Origin: Brachionus plicatilis | Lineage: Eukaryota > Rotifera > Eurotatoria > Ploima > Brachionidae | Length of the DNA stretch: 64,000 nt | Assembly (NCBI GenBank): GCA_010279815.1 | Contig: QEOQ01000251.1 | Span: 275,432-339,431 of the forward strand | Reading direction: 5' to 3' | Part shown: piece by piece, positions 20,289-30,215 of the stretch | Numbering within the stretch: position 1 is the first letter of the stretch | Layout of the letters: the number at the start of each line of letters is the position of its first letter | Position numbers and translations under genes: made by a program | Notes under the pieces: generated by a model | Databases searched by the model: none | What the model was told of the DNA's origin: nothing | What the model saw: only the letters and a program-made list of their open reading frames with translations

Positions 20289-21224
20289 ATGATTTCGGGG
20301 ATCACCAATGATTCAAGAGCTTATGAATATTTACGGGAATTGATTGAACATCAAGTGGACGACACAGTCGAAGTCGAGTGGCTTAATGTACATCGGTCGC
20401 CTTATTTCGTAACAACCACCTATGCGTTCTTGCGGTTGAGTGACCCGAGGGAACACCAGAAGATCGTCGAGTTCTTGGACGGAAGGGACCACCGCAACCG
20501 GTAACTAAAGGTGAAAATAAATCCTATAGCCACCCCAAACTCCCGTTCGAACGCGGAGTACTCGCCACGTGTCCAACACGAACTTGAAAATCCAGATCCT
20601 GGAGTCGGGTCCATGCGAGACCAAATAACCTCGAAAACCACTGTGCTAAATCGTTGGAGAGTCAGCCGATGTTCTCGAGCACTGGTCGCGGGATTGGAGG
20701 CTGGTGTTAAGAAGTTGGAACTAGCACTAGCCGATAGGTTACAGCTCCGTCAGCGTCAACAGACTGAATGGACCGATGACTTGGCTGAAGCCTCGAAAAT
20801 TTGCGACGAATTGAACAGAGCGAAGGAAGGTCTCGAACAGGAACGGGTGAATCTTGTGGCTCGGAACCAAACTGTCGAAACTGAGAACAAGCGGTTGGAG
20901 TTAGAAGTAACCGAGGCCAGACAACAAATTGATACAAAGGATCGACAATTGGAGACAACCCAGCCGGACAACGAACAATTACGAACAAGAGTCGAGCAAC
21001 TGGAGGAAGAGAATGCCGAGTTGCGTGGTCAAGCATAGCAGGAAGAACCACTGAAGTGTCCAGTCTGCCTTGAGGTCTATACAAGTGAGCGCAGGGTAGT
21101 TGCCTTATTCTGCTCTCACATGTTGTGCAGCCTGTGTCATCAGCGACTGATAGAGCTGGACAGTAGCTCGCTCTTCCCAATGTGTCGAGGAGTTGAAGTC
21201 ACCAATTGCCTACGTCTGTTTTGA
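20289..21224 (+). pseudogene. RRM-like / coiled-coil / RING-finger ORF in the env position of element B
   Basis: One frame from ATG 20289 to the TGA at 21222-21224 is interrupted only by TAA at 20502-20504 and TAG at 21036-21038. Residues 1-80 look like an RRM: strand ISGIT, helix AYEYLRELIEH, RNP1-like TTYAFLRLSD, helix EHQKIVEFLDG, strand LKVKI. About residues 140-249 form a Glu/Gln/Leu-rich coiled coil (ELNRAKEGLEQERVNL, QLEEENAEL). After the second stop comes CPVCLEVY, FCSHMLCSLCHQRL, FPMCR. This is a C3HC4 RING in which the seventh ligand is Phe instead of Cys. The ORF lies between integrase and polypurine tract, behind a TATATTTAG acceptor-like site. A RING suggests ubiquitin-ligase ability and an RRM suggests RNA binding. 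GC content is clearly higher than in its flanks. The second copy is at 28552-29487. Function is inferred only. Confidence 0.6.
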
Positions 21225-21335
21225 TTTCAGAGTTTGTTTGTTTTTGTTTTTTTTTTATTTGTTTGTTTTTTGTTGTCTCTTAGTTTTGTTAAAGTTTGTT
21301 TTCCTTATTTTTCTCAGGGCTATTCACCTCTTCAT

Positions 21336-21348
21336 TGAGGGGAAGGTA
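21336..21348 (+). other. Polypurine tract before the 3' LTR
   Basis: TTGAGGGGAAGG stands directly before the LTR start TGTTATAACC. This is the usual plus-strand primer position in LTR retrotransposons and marks the next LTR as a 3' LTR. It is duplicated at 29599-29611. Confidence 0.6.
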
Positions 21349-21564
21349 TGTTATAACCCAAATTTAATGTCATATTAAATTTGAGTTATAAATGTTTGTT
21401 TTTAACTTATTAGTTTCAGATTCCAATTTATTTCAAATAAAGATTTATCCTTAAAATAGTTCTTCTTTTATTGTTTGGTCTCTCAACGAAAGCATAGCGG
21501 GAGTTATTGAATTAATACTTGTCTATGCTTTGAAAGAAAATAAACAAAAACCACGTTTATTACA
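21349..21564 (+). repeat. 3' LTR of gypsy element B (216 bp)
   Basis: It starts TGTTATAACCC and ends TTTATTACA, next to a polypurine tract. It contains AATAAAGATTT (possible polyadenylation signal) and the block TCTCAACGAAAGCATAGC. The flank after it is CTAC, the same four bases that precede the minus-strand LTR at 18835 on its own strand. Confidence 0.8.
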
Positions 21565-21952
21565 CTACTTATTTTGACTATTTGTATATGTGTATCGAGC
21601 ATGATTTCTTTCATGAGCATAAGAATTTATTTGAATTTTTTAAACTTATTTAAACTCTAATTTTTTTTTACCTTTACTTTACTTCTCCTGAAGGAGGTTA
21701 ATTATAAATTAATAAATATCTAACTGTCTATCTAAAATTATTTAATTCAGCAGTCCTAAATCGTTTCTAAACAAAAAAAAACCTTGAAATACAATGCGTA
21801 TATGATTTTAATAAATTAGTTTCCATTACCATTCAGACCAAAAAAACTCCTTTTTTAAAATTTAAACCTTTTAAGACCAGACCTAAAATTCAAAACATAT
21901 TTTGTTTCTATTTGAAAGTATGATGATGACATTTATTAGAATTAATAATCTT

Positions 21953-22607
21953 TTAAGAATCAAGTAATGAATAATATTTGTTAATGAAAAACAAATCATC
22001 TTCGACATTGAAGTCCAAATAGGCTTCATCATCTTCGGGCAACTCACTGGCTACTTCATCAATAATCTTGTGAGCCTCAATTTTCTTTTTATCAATTTTA
22101 CTTGAGCAACCAGGCAACACTGAATCAAGATGACTTTCTAAATCAAGGCCGTCTTTACTATTGTTATTATTAATAAAATCTACAATCTTGTCTAAATTAT
22201 TGCCTAGCTTTTTTATACACATTTTAGACAGTTCTTCATCAAAACCCATTGCAACAAGCTGACCTACCAGGCCATCTTTTTCTTCCTGGTCACAATTTAC
22301 TTGTAAAAACTTGAAAGATATTATTTAGTAATCTAGTAAAAAGTAACATCAGAATATTACATCCAAAGCTAGATTAAAATTATTATTTGATTGAATTAAT
22401 GCTCTGGCCGCTTGACTTTCGCTGTATCCAATTTGAATCAAATCTTTGAGTATTTTTGGGTCAACTCTAAATTTTAGACAATAATTAAACAAACAAAATA
22501 AAAAATTATAAAATTTACCCTCGATCCAAGTTGACGCATCGACCGTATTTTTCTTCCAAAGCTTTACACTTTTCATTTAATTTGGTCTCTTCCAAAAGTT
22601 GTTTTTT
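21953..22607 (-). pseudogene. NUB1: Orphan copy of the last three NUB1 exons
   Basis: Exons 22607-22519, 22466-22361 and 22309-21953 match the exons at 30870-30216 base for base as far as I compared. They encode the second UBA (VDPKILKDLIQIGYSES), the third UBA (MGFDEELSKMCIKKL) and the acidic C-terminus. No upstream NUB1 exon lies next to them: the LTR of element A begins at 23152. They could only be expressed if transcription started within the transposon sequence. They are either a true partial duplication or an assembly copy. Confidence 0.8.
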
Positions 22608-23151
22608 CTTGAATAAAAAATTTTTTAATTAAAAAGTTAATTTTTCAGCAAAAAATCTTTGAATAAATCAAAGTCTTGTCTTAAGAAAATTAATTTTTCT
22701 TTAAGAATTTTAATCCATTTTTTAGTAAGGCAATCGATTAATTCAATAAAGGAATAAAATATATTTATTTTTGAAGTGTTTTAAATTCAGAAGATTTTGT
22801 ATACGATTATACATGTCATGTATATGATTGCATTTTTACTTATTTTAAAAAAAATACAAAATTTTATTTTTGCATTAACCAAAAACAGTATTTTTTACAC
22901 ATTTTTAAAATCATTGACAAAAAAAATTTTAACAGTAAATTAACAGAGCTGAAATTACGAAAATAAATATAGCAAATAAGATGGTAAATTTTTTTTTGAT
23001 TTTTTTTTTAATTTAATATACAAAAATAGGCTCATAATTTAAATTAACTTGATTAAATTACATTAAATTGACAAAATTTAAAAAAACGGATGATAAATAA
23101 AATTGGCTTGTATTTAATGTTGCACTATAAATTAATCAGAAGTTGCACTTT

Positions 23152-23750
23152 TGTAATGAAGATGTTCCCCGACTTTTTATTTGTATTAATTTAATATAAT
23201 TTTATGTGTTTAAAAAGTTGAAGAAAATTACTTCTTTCATTATTTTAATATTTTAACATAAATATAACTTTTAATTTTTTACATAACATTATTACAGTAT
23301 TTGAAATAAAGAATATTTATCAAAATAAACTTAACTTTTTCTTTTACTTGTTTTATCCGAGCGGCTTAGTTTTAAGTCTCTCGTTAAACTAAAGGAAGGC
23401 TGAATAAGTCATCCAGAGTTCTGAACAAGAACTCGAATCTTTTGGATATTTCAATAAATATCAAAAGATAGAAGTAGTAGGCTTACTGCTTCGAAGAGCT
23501 GCCGAATAGGTGACTCTATAATCGGAACCAGCTGAAAAAGTTAGTTCAAGTCGGTTGCTGACCAACAGACTATAAACAGAACCAACTGATTGGTTCTAGG
23601 CTCTGGCTGAATAAGTCATCCATACGGGGCTGCATAAGTCTCATAGGGATTTGTTAAGGCATTTAGGAAAAAGCACCCGCATCCTATCATTTAATAACTA
23701 TTCACATATCCGCCTCATTGTCAGGAAAGAACCCATCCATCGGCATTACA
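23152..23750 (+). repeat. 5' LTR of Ty3/gypsy element A (599 bp)
   Basis: The ends TGTAATG and CATTACA are perfect 7-bp inverted repeats. It starts exactly where the two 4-kb copies diverge. It is followed by TAATTGGTGACAGCAGTGC, a primer-binding-site-like stretch (TGGTGAC, as used by several gypsy elements), and then by gag at 23776. The copy at 31411-31425 shows the uninterrupted target (GTTGCACTTTTTTTAATACC). There is no matching 3' LTR in the window. Confidence 0.8.
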
Positions 23751-23775
23751 TAATTGGTGACAGCAGTGCTGGCAA

Positions 23776-25098
23776 ATGAGCGAAGCAGTGAAAACAAGCA
23801 AAATGGAAGAAATAACCATTGAAGCGGCTATTGATGCGTGGACAAATGTTCTAAATTGCAGCAAGAAAAGAGGTTTTACGGCTGATTCCATCAAAAATTT
23901 CAAAAAATTAAGAGCTGGGCTGGTCGAAATTTTAGCATCAGCTAAGGTGACCGGTGAAACTGTTGAAGAATGGATTGACCAGTTAAGCAAATATACTATT
24001 GAATCAAATTCTACAGAACTAAATACAATAGCAAATGAGGCAATTAAACGTTTTATCATCAAAAATATTGGAGTGGACGGCGAAATGAGGAAATTGGCTT
24101 TAATGATTGAGGCGAACGCTAATTTAGTTGGAAAAACTGGTGACGACATCGAAGAGGAGTTTGTGGATCCAATGGAGGATGAGGAAGAAAAAGAGGATGT
24201 CAGAGTAGGAAAAATGGTACCTAAGAAAAGTACCAAAGAACTTGACGCAGAAACTCTGTACAAGTTTGCCATTTTGAATCGGTCGATCAGAATAGAAACG
24301 TTGAGAAATGGAACTCAGAACGTACGGGACTGGTTTGAACGATTTGAGCTACAAACTTCACGATGGGAAGATGAGGAACGTCATCACGAAGTAGTGGGTC
24401 TATTAGAAGGATTGGCACTAGAGAAATTTAAATTGATGACAAATAGGAAAGATTATAGATCAATTAAAGACCATTTGATCAAAAATCTTTCAGCCTCATA
24501 TAGACCAAAAAACGTAAAGATAGAATTTTACAGTGCAAAACAAAGACCAGATGAAGATGTAGAACAATTTGGTCACAGACTACTTAATTATATGCGTGAA
24601 CTAAGTGAAGAAGACAAGAAGGAAGTAGAAAAACATTTAACAGAAGTTTTTATTGATGGTACAGAAATGGAAGTCAAAAAACAAATTGTTACGGAAAAAT
24701 CAAAGGAATTCGAAATGGTCTGGAAAAATGCAAAACAGATTGAAAAATGCATAGGGAGAAGAAATGAAACATTCGATACTATTGGGGAACAAGTAAACGC
24801 TGTAAAGTCTAATTCAGATTCAGTGGGGAAAAAATCGCCAATTAACAAAGAATGTATTTTTTGTGGGAAAAACCATTTTACGGCTGACTGTTTTCAATAC
24901 AAAAAATATTTGGAAGCGAAGCCAACAAAAGCTGTCAGGTTTGAAAATACAGGAGATAAGCTGTACAATAAGAAACTCTATTGTTCGATTTGCAAAAGGG
25001 ATGACCACACCAACGCAAGTTGTAGAATGAAATCCAGTGTTTGTTACAAATGTGGAAAAACTGGTCATATAAAAAGAAATTGTAATTTAAACAAGTAA
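23776..25098 (+). CDS. gag: Gag polyprotein of gypsy element A
   Basis: A 440-residue frame with no breaks. The N-terminal half is helical and acidic (matrix/capsid-like), with VRDWFERFELQTSRWEDEER and LEKFKLMTNRKDYRSIKDHL as in gypsy capsids. The C-terminus has three CCHC-type zinc knuckles: CIFCGKNHFTADC (one residue short of the canonical spacing), CSICKRDDHTNASC and CYKCGKTGHIKRNC. These bind the element's RNA during packaging. The start ATG follows the LTR and primer site directly. The end overlaps the frameshift site TTTAAAC at 25086-25092. Confidence 0.9.
   Translation: MSEAVKTSKMEEITIEAAIDAWTNVLNCSKKRGFTADSIKNFKKLRAGLVEILASAKVTGETVEEWIDQLSKYTIESNSTELNTIANEAIKRFIIKNIGVDGEMRKLALMIEANANLVGKTGDDIEEEFVDPMEDEEEKEDVRVGKMVPKKSTKELDAETLYKFAILNRSIRIETLRNGTQNVRDWFERFELQTSRWEDEERHHEVVGLLEGLALEKFKLMTNRKDYRSIKDHLIKNLSASYRPKNVKIEFYSAKQRPDEDVEQFGHRLLNYMRELSEEDKKEVEKHLTEVFIDGTEMEVKKQIVTEKSKEFEMVWKNAKQIEKCIGRRNETFDTIGEQVNAVKSNSDSVGKKSPINKECIFCGKNHFTADCFQYKKYLEAKPTKAVRFENTGDKLYNKKLYCSICKRDDHTNASCRMKSSVCYKCGKTGHIKRNCNLNK
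25086..25092 (+). promoter_or_regulatory. -1 ribosomal frameshift slippery site (T TTA AAC)
   Basis: The gag reading frame at this point is TTA-AAC-AAG-TAA. A -1 slip gives TTT-AAA-CAA, and the pol frame is then open without stops into protease. T TTA AAC fits the canonical X XXY YYZ heptamer. It sits one codon before the gag stop. A downstream pseudoknot was not evaluated. Confidence 0.7.
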
Positions 25099-27415
25099 AA
25101 GCCGATTCTTTGGAGGGAGAGAACACGGCTGAACAATTTGAATCCCTAAACATAAACAAATATGAAATTTTAAGCGACATTTTTACAACCAATGTTTCCA
25201 CAGGCGTCGAAATTGAAATCAACGGAAAAGTTTCGGAATGTTTGATCGACACAGGGGCTTTTACATCATTTATTAGTTTTGATTATTTCAATAGTTACTA
25301 CATCTCAAAATTCACTGAAATCAAAGATCTTAATCGGAAAAAATGGATCACAGCGAACGGTACACCGTTGGAAGTGGTTGGGGAAACGGAACTTGAGCTG
25401 AAAATCGGAAATAAAAAATTTACAAACAAATTCGTAATTGGAAAGAATTTGTCACATGATGTCATTATTGGAGTAAATTTTCTTAGAAAACATAAATTTA
25501 AAATTGATTTTGAAACAAATCAATTAATTTCGTCGGAAGGAAAAGTTAAAATTAAGTCAAATAGACCAACCATTTGTCAGCTTATCCTTTCAAAGAATAC
25601 CTTCACAATTGAACCATTTAGCAATGTGACATACCGATTCAAACCTGAAAGTCCGATACATGGTTTAAATGCAATTGTGGAATGTCAGGGGAGGTTTAAA
25701 GTCAGTGAGTCTATAGTAAATACAGATGAAGAGATAGAAATACTCCTGGAGAATTTGACTCCTATAAAACAAACAATAAGACCATTCACAATTTTAGGCA
25801 AATTATCAGTATGTTCAATTGTTGAAGAAATTAAGAATCAACAAGATCTTTGCAAATTTATTTCTAATGATTTGAAAGTTGAGGAAATTTGTACAATTAG
25901 AGCATCACCCAATCAGAAACCATGGAAACCTAGCTCAGTAATGCAATTTAAGGATCAATCACTTTCAAGCGATCAGATAGACAGTTTAAAAACATTGATC
26001 GACAAATACTGGCAGTGTTTTTCAAGAAACGATGAAGATATAGGCATGGTAAATCCAAAATACGGCTATCACGATATTCAGCTTACAAGCGAACAATCGA
26101 TCAAACAACGCTCATATATGATACCATTTTCAAAAGAAAAAATAGTTAATGAGTGTATCGAGAGAATGTTAAAAATGAATATCATAGAACAATCTAACAG
26201 TGATTGGGCTTCACCAATTGTACTGGTTAAAAAACAAGATGGATCGGAGAGGTTTTGTGTGGATTACCGAAAATTAAATTTGGTTACTGTAAAAGATTGC
26301 TTCCCAATGCCAAACATTGAATCAAAATTAAACAAATTGAATGGGTCTAAAATTTTTACGTCCCTAGACTGCACATCAGGATATTGGCAGATAAGAATGA
26401 GTGATAGAGCAAAGCAAATAACATCATTCATATGCAGCCGAGGTTTGTTTTCATTCAAGATGATGCCTTTCGGACTATGTAACGCCGGAGCAACATTTCA
26501 AAGAATAATGGAACTGGTATTAACCGATCTGGAAAATTCAACAGCATATATAGATGATATCTTAACTTTCTCAAAAACGTTTGAGCAACACCTTGTCGAC
26601 TTAGAAAAATTATTCAAACGACTCTTAGAAGCAAATTTAAAGGTAAAAACATCGAAATCTAAAATAGCAAGTTCTGAGACAATGTTTTTGGGTTACAAGA
26701 TTTCCTCTAAGGGCATGAGTATTCACGAGAAGCGCGTTGAGGCGATTCGAAACTACCCAAGACCAACGAACTCTAAAAAAGTTAAAGAATTTGTTGGAAT
26801 GGCAAGTTACTATAGACAGTTCGTTCCAAATTTTTCAAGCATAGTGGATCCATTAAACAACTTAACAAAAAAAAATATTAGATTCAAATGGAGTAAAGAA
26901 TGTGAGAATGCTTTCACTATGTTAATCAATCTCTTGTGCGATACAAAAATATTGGCATTTCCGAATTTTAGAAATCAATTTATAATTACAACCGATGCGT
27001 CGAATGTAGGTATCGGGGCAGTGTTAAGTCAAAAAGACATACATGGGAACGAACGACCTATATTTTACGCAAGTAGATCGCTAAATAAAGCTGAACGAAA
27101 TTACAGCACTATTGAGAGAGAATTATTGGGAATAATTTATGCAGGGGAAAAATTCAAGTATTATGTCTTCGGTACTGAATTTGTTATTTATACAGATCAT
27201 AATCCTTTAACCTATCTAAACAACATCACGTTATCATCAGCAAGATTAACAAGATGGCGTTTAAAACTAGCAGAATACAATTTCAAAATCATTTACAAGA
27301 AAGGAAAACAAAATACAAATGCAGATGCATTATCAAGAATTGAGAGACAATTTGAATACATCGGAAAAGAGGATGTAATAGACTCGTTATTATCAATATC
27401 GCAACAAAAAATAGA
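25093..27415 (+). CDS. pol: Pol polyprotein of gypsy element A: protease, RT, RNase H; integrase lost
   Basis: This frame is reached by -1 frameshift; it has no ATG near its start. Protease: CLIDTGAFTSFIS (active D-T-G). RT: SDWASPIVLVKKQDGSERFC, VDYRKLNLV, RGLFSFKMMPFGLCNAGATF and YIDDILTFS with the catalytic DD. RNase H: TTDASNVGIGAVLSQ, TIERELLGI, YTDHNPLTYL. The linker NTNADALSRIE ends the RNase H. The coding then runs at 27416 into the duplicated segment, so the element's own integrase zinc finger and DDE core are missing. The listed frame extends about 15 codons further only by chance. Protease, RT and RNase H look intact, so the loss is recent. Confidence 0.85.
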
Positions 27416-28097
27416 CACCGTATTTTATTTTTTTTTGGTAGAAAACCCAAAATCCCAATTGACTTGATGATTACTGAATGCGCCGTAAATAATGGGGAAG
27501 GGGAAGTTACAGTTGACTTGAACGCAGCTGAAACTGAGAAGAATTACAATGAACAAACACGGGCTGATCTATATGTTCGTGAGTTAAAAGGTAAACTCAA
27601 TGAAGTCTTCAATAGTGTCCAAACAATTACAAATTCCAAAGTTTAAATATTATTACGACCGCAACATTAAACCAAGTGAATATAAGGTAGGAGACTTAGT
27701 TTTGTTAAATATTCAGAAAGTCAGGAGAGGATTTTCTAAAAAACTTGCCCCAAAATTTATAATATTACAAAAATTAGAACCGGTAAATTATAAAATAAAA
27801 AAATTAAATAAATTAGAAGCCAAAATCAAATTAGTGCACCATAATCGCTTAAAAAAGTTTTTTGGTATCATTAAAGATAAATTAAGTGACCCTGAGTCCG
27901 AAAACGAAATGGATACTCTACCTCATAAAAAACCAAGAAAGCGTAAAAAGAGACAATTTAAGGATAGAAGAACAATTACAAACCCGGTTGACCAGCAAGA
28001 TAATTCTTTAAATGAAAATTACCATAATTTACACCGAAATCAAGACAAAGTAGAATTTGATTGTCCAGTACCTGATGTACAGCCAACAAAAAAATAA
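27416..28097 (+). pseudogene. Element B integrase tail, second copy
   Basis: This repeats 19153-19834 with the same frameshifts. Here it is fused behind the truncated pol of element A, which makes a hybrid element A-B structure without an integrase catalytic core. Confidence 0.8.
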
Positions 28098-28551
28098 ATC
28101 ATTTTTAGATAGCCGGTCTGACACTGAAACTGAGTCGGAATCCTAGGTGATCAGACGTTTATTCCAAATAAATACCTGGCAAATCAAGTGGTCAAAAGGG
28201 AGGGAAATACTCGCAAAAGTAGTCGAGTTAAGAAACCAGTCAATAGACTCGGTTTTTAATGTATCCCTAATATTTAAAATTATTTCTAGCGTAATGTTTT
28301 CTAAAATATATTTTCAAAATTTTTGTTAACTTTTCTTTGCCTTTATTACTTACATACGTAAAAAATTTTAATTTCAAAAATTGTATAATATTATTCAAAT
28401 TTCAAATTATTTTTGAAAATTTGTAAAAAATCACTTTTCTTTTCCTTTAATTTCCCTCTTCGGAATTGTTATAATTTTCTATTTCCTTTTATTTTTTTAA
28501 ATTTTATATTTAGAGCTCGATCAAAATACAAGAAACAAGTACAATGGCCCA

Positions 28552-29487
28552 ATGATTTCGGGGATCACCAATGATTCAAGAGCTTATGAATATTTACGGG
28601 AATTGATTGAACATCAAGTGGACGACACAGTCGAAGTCGAGTGGCTTAATGTACATCGGTCGCCTTATTTCGTAACAACCACCTATGCGTTCTTGCGGTT
28701 GAGTGACCCGAGGGAACACCAGAAGATCGTCGAGTTCTTGGACGGAAGGGACCACCGCAACCGGTAACTAAAGGTGAAAATAAATCCTATAGCCACCCCA
28801 AACTCCCGTTCGAACGCGGAGTACTCGCCACGTGTCCAACACGAACTTGAAAATCCAGATCCTGGAGTCGGGTCCATGCGAGACCAAATAACCTCGAAAA
28901 CCACTGTGCTAAATCGTTGGAGAGTCAGCCGATGTTCTCGAGCACTGGTCGCGGGATTGGAGGCTGGTGTTAAGAAGTTGGAACTAGCACTAGCCGATAG
29001 GTTACAGCTCCGTCAGCGTCAACAGACTGAATGGACCGATGACTTGGCTGAAGCCTCGAAAATTTGCGACGAATTGAACAGAGCGAAGGAAGGTCTCGAA
29101 CAGGAACGGGTGAATCTTGTGGCTCGGAACCAAACTGTCGAAACTGAGAACAAGCGGTTGGAGTTAGAAGTAACCGAGGCCAGACAACAAATTGATACAA
29201 AGGATCGACAATTGGAGACAACCCAGCCGGACAACGAACAATTACGAACAAGAGTCGAGCAACTGGAGGAAGAGAATGCCGAGTTGCGTGGTCAAGCATA
29301 GCAGGAAGAACCACTGAAGTGTCCAGTCTGCCTTGAGGTCTATACAAGTGAGCGCAGGGTAGTTGCCTTATTCTGCTCTCACATGTTGTGCAGCCTGTGT
29401 CATCAGCGACTGATAGAGCTGGACAGTAGCTCGCTCTTCCCAATGTGTCGAGGAGTTGAAGTCACCAATTGCCTACGTCTGTTTTGA
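28552..29487 (+). pseudogene. RRM-like / coiled-coil / RING ORF, second copy
   Basis: It matches 20289-21224, including both in-frame stops (28765-28767 TAA and 29299-29301 TAG) and the Phe at the seventh RING position. The two copies therefore give no independent evidence on whether the stops are fixed in the family. Confidence 0.6.
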
Positions 29488-29611
29488 TTTCAGAGTTTGT
29501 TTGTTTTTGTTTTTTTTTTATTTGTTTGTTTTTTGTTGTCTCTTAGTTTTGTTAAAGTTTGTTTTCCTTATTTTTCTCAGGGCTATTCACCTCTTCATTG
29601 AGGGGAAGGTA

Positions 29612-29827
29612 TGTTATAACCCAAATTTAATGTCATATTAAATTTGAGTTATAAATGTTTGTTTTTAACTTATTAGTTTCAGATTCCAATTTATTTCAAA
29701 TAAAGATTTATCCTTAAAATAGTTCTTCTTTTATTGTTTGGTCTCTCAACGAAAGCATAGCGGGAGTTATTGAATTAATACTTGTCTATGCTTTGAAAGA
29801 AAATAAACAAAAACCACGTTTATTACA
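29612..29827 (+). repeat. 3' LTR of element B, second copy
   Basis: Same sequence as 21349-21564, again preceded by the polypurine tract and followed by CTAC. Confidence 0.8.
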
Positions 29828-30215
29828 CTACTTATTTTGACTATTTGTATATGTGTATCGAGCATGATTTCTTTCATGAGCATAAGAATTTATTTGAATT
29901 TTTTAAACTTATTTAAACTCTAATTTTTTTTTACCTTTACTTTACTTCTCCTGAAGGAGGTTAATTATAAATTAATAAATATCTAACTGTCTATCTAAAA
30001 TTATTTAATTCAGCAGTCCTAAATCGTTTCTAAACAAAAAAAAACCTTGAAATACAATGCGTATATGATTTTAATAAATTAGTTTCCATTACCATTCAGA
30101 CCAAAAAAACTCCTTTTTTAAAATTTAAACCTTTTAAGACCAGACCTAAAATTCAAAACATATTTTGTTTCTATTTGAAAGTATGATGATGACATTTATT
30201 AGAATTAATAATCTT

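Larger units (their letters stand above)
19153..23152 (+). repeat. 4.0-kb duplicated segment, copy 1
   Basis: The sequence is the same as 27416-31415 (offset 8263 bp) wherever I compared it, including non-coding parts. Left of it the two copies differ (CCATTC versus AATAGA before CACCGTATTTTA). Right of it they differ because an LTR begins here in copy 1. The segment holds the integrase tail, the RRM-coiled-coil-RING ORF, one LTR, three NUB1 exons and MITE sequence. Confidence 0.9.

Noticed and set aside
20289..21224. Reassigned stop codons (UAA/UAG as Gln) in the organism
   Set aside because: Host genes here end on TAA in the expected place (DCAF13, PHPT1) and show no internal stops, so a non-standard code is not supported. 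The stops are specific to this ORF.
24588..25252. Minus-strand frames across gag and pol
   Set aside because: Shadows of the intact gag/pol coding strand.
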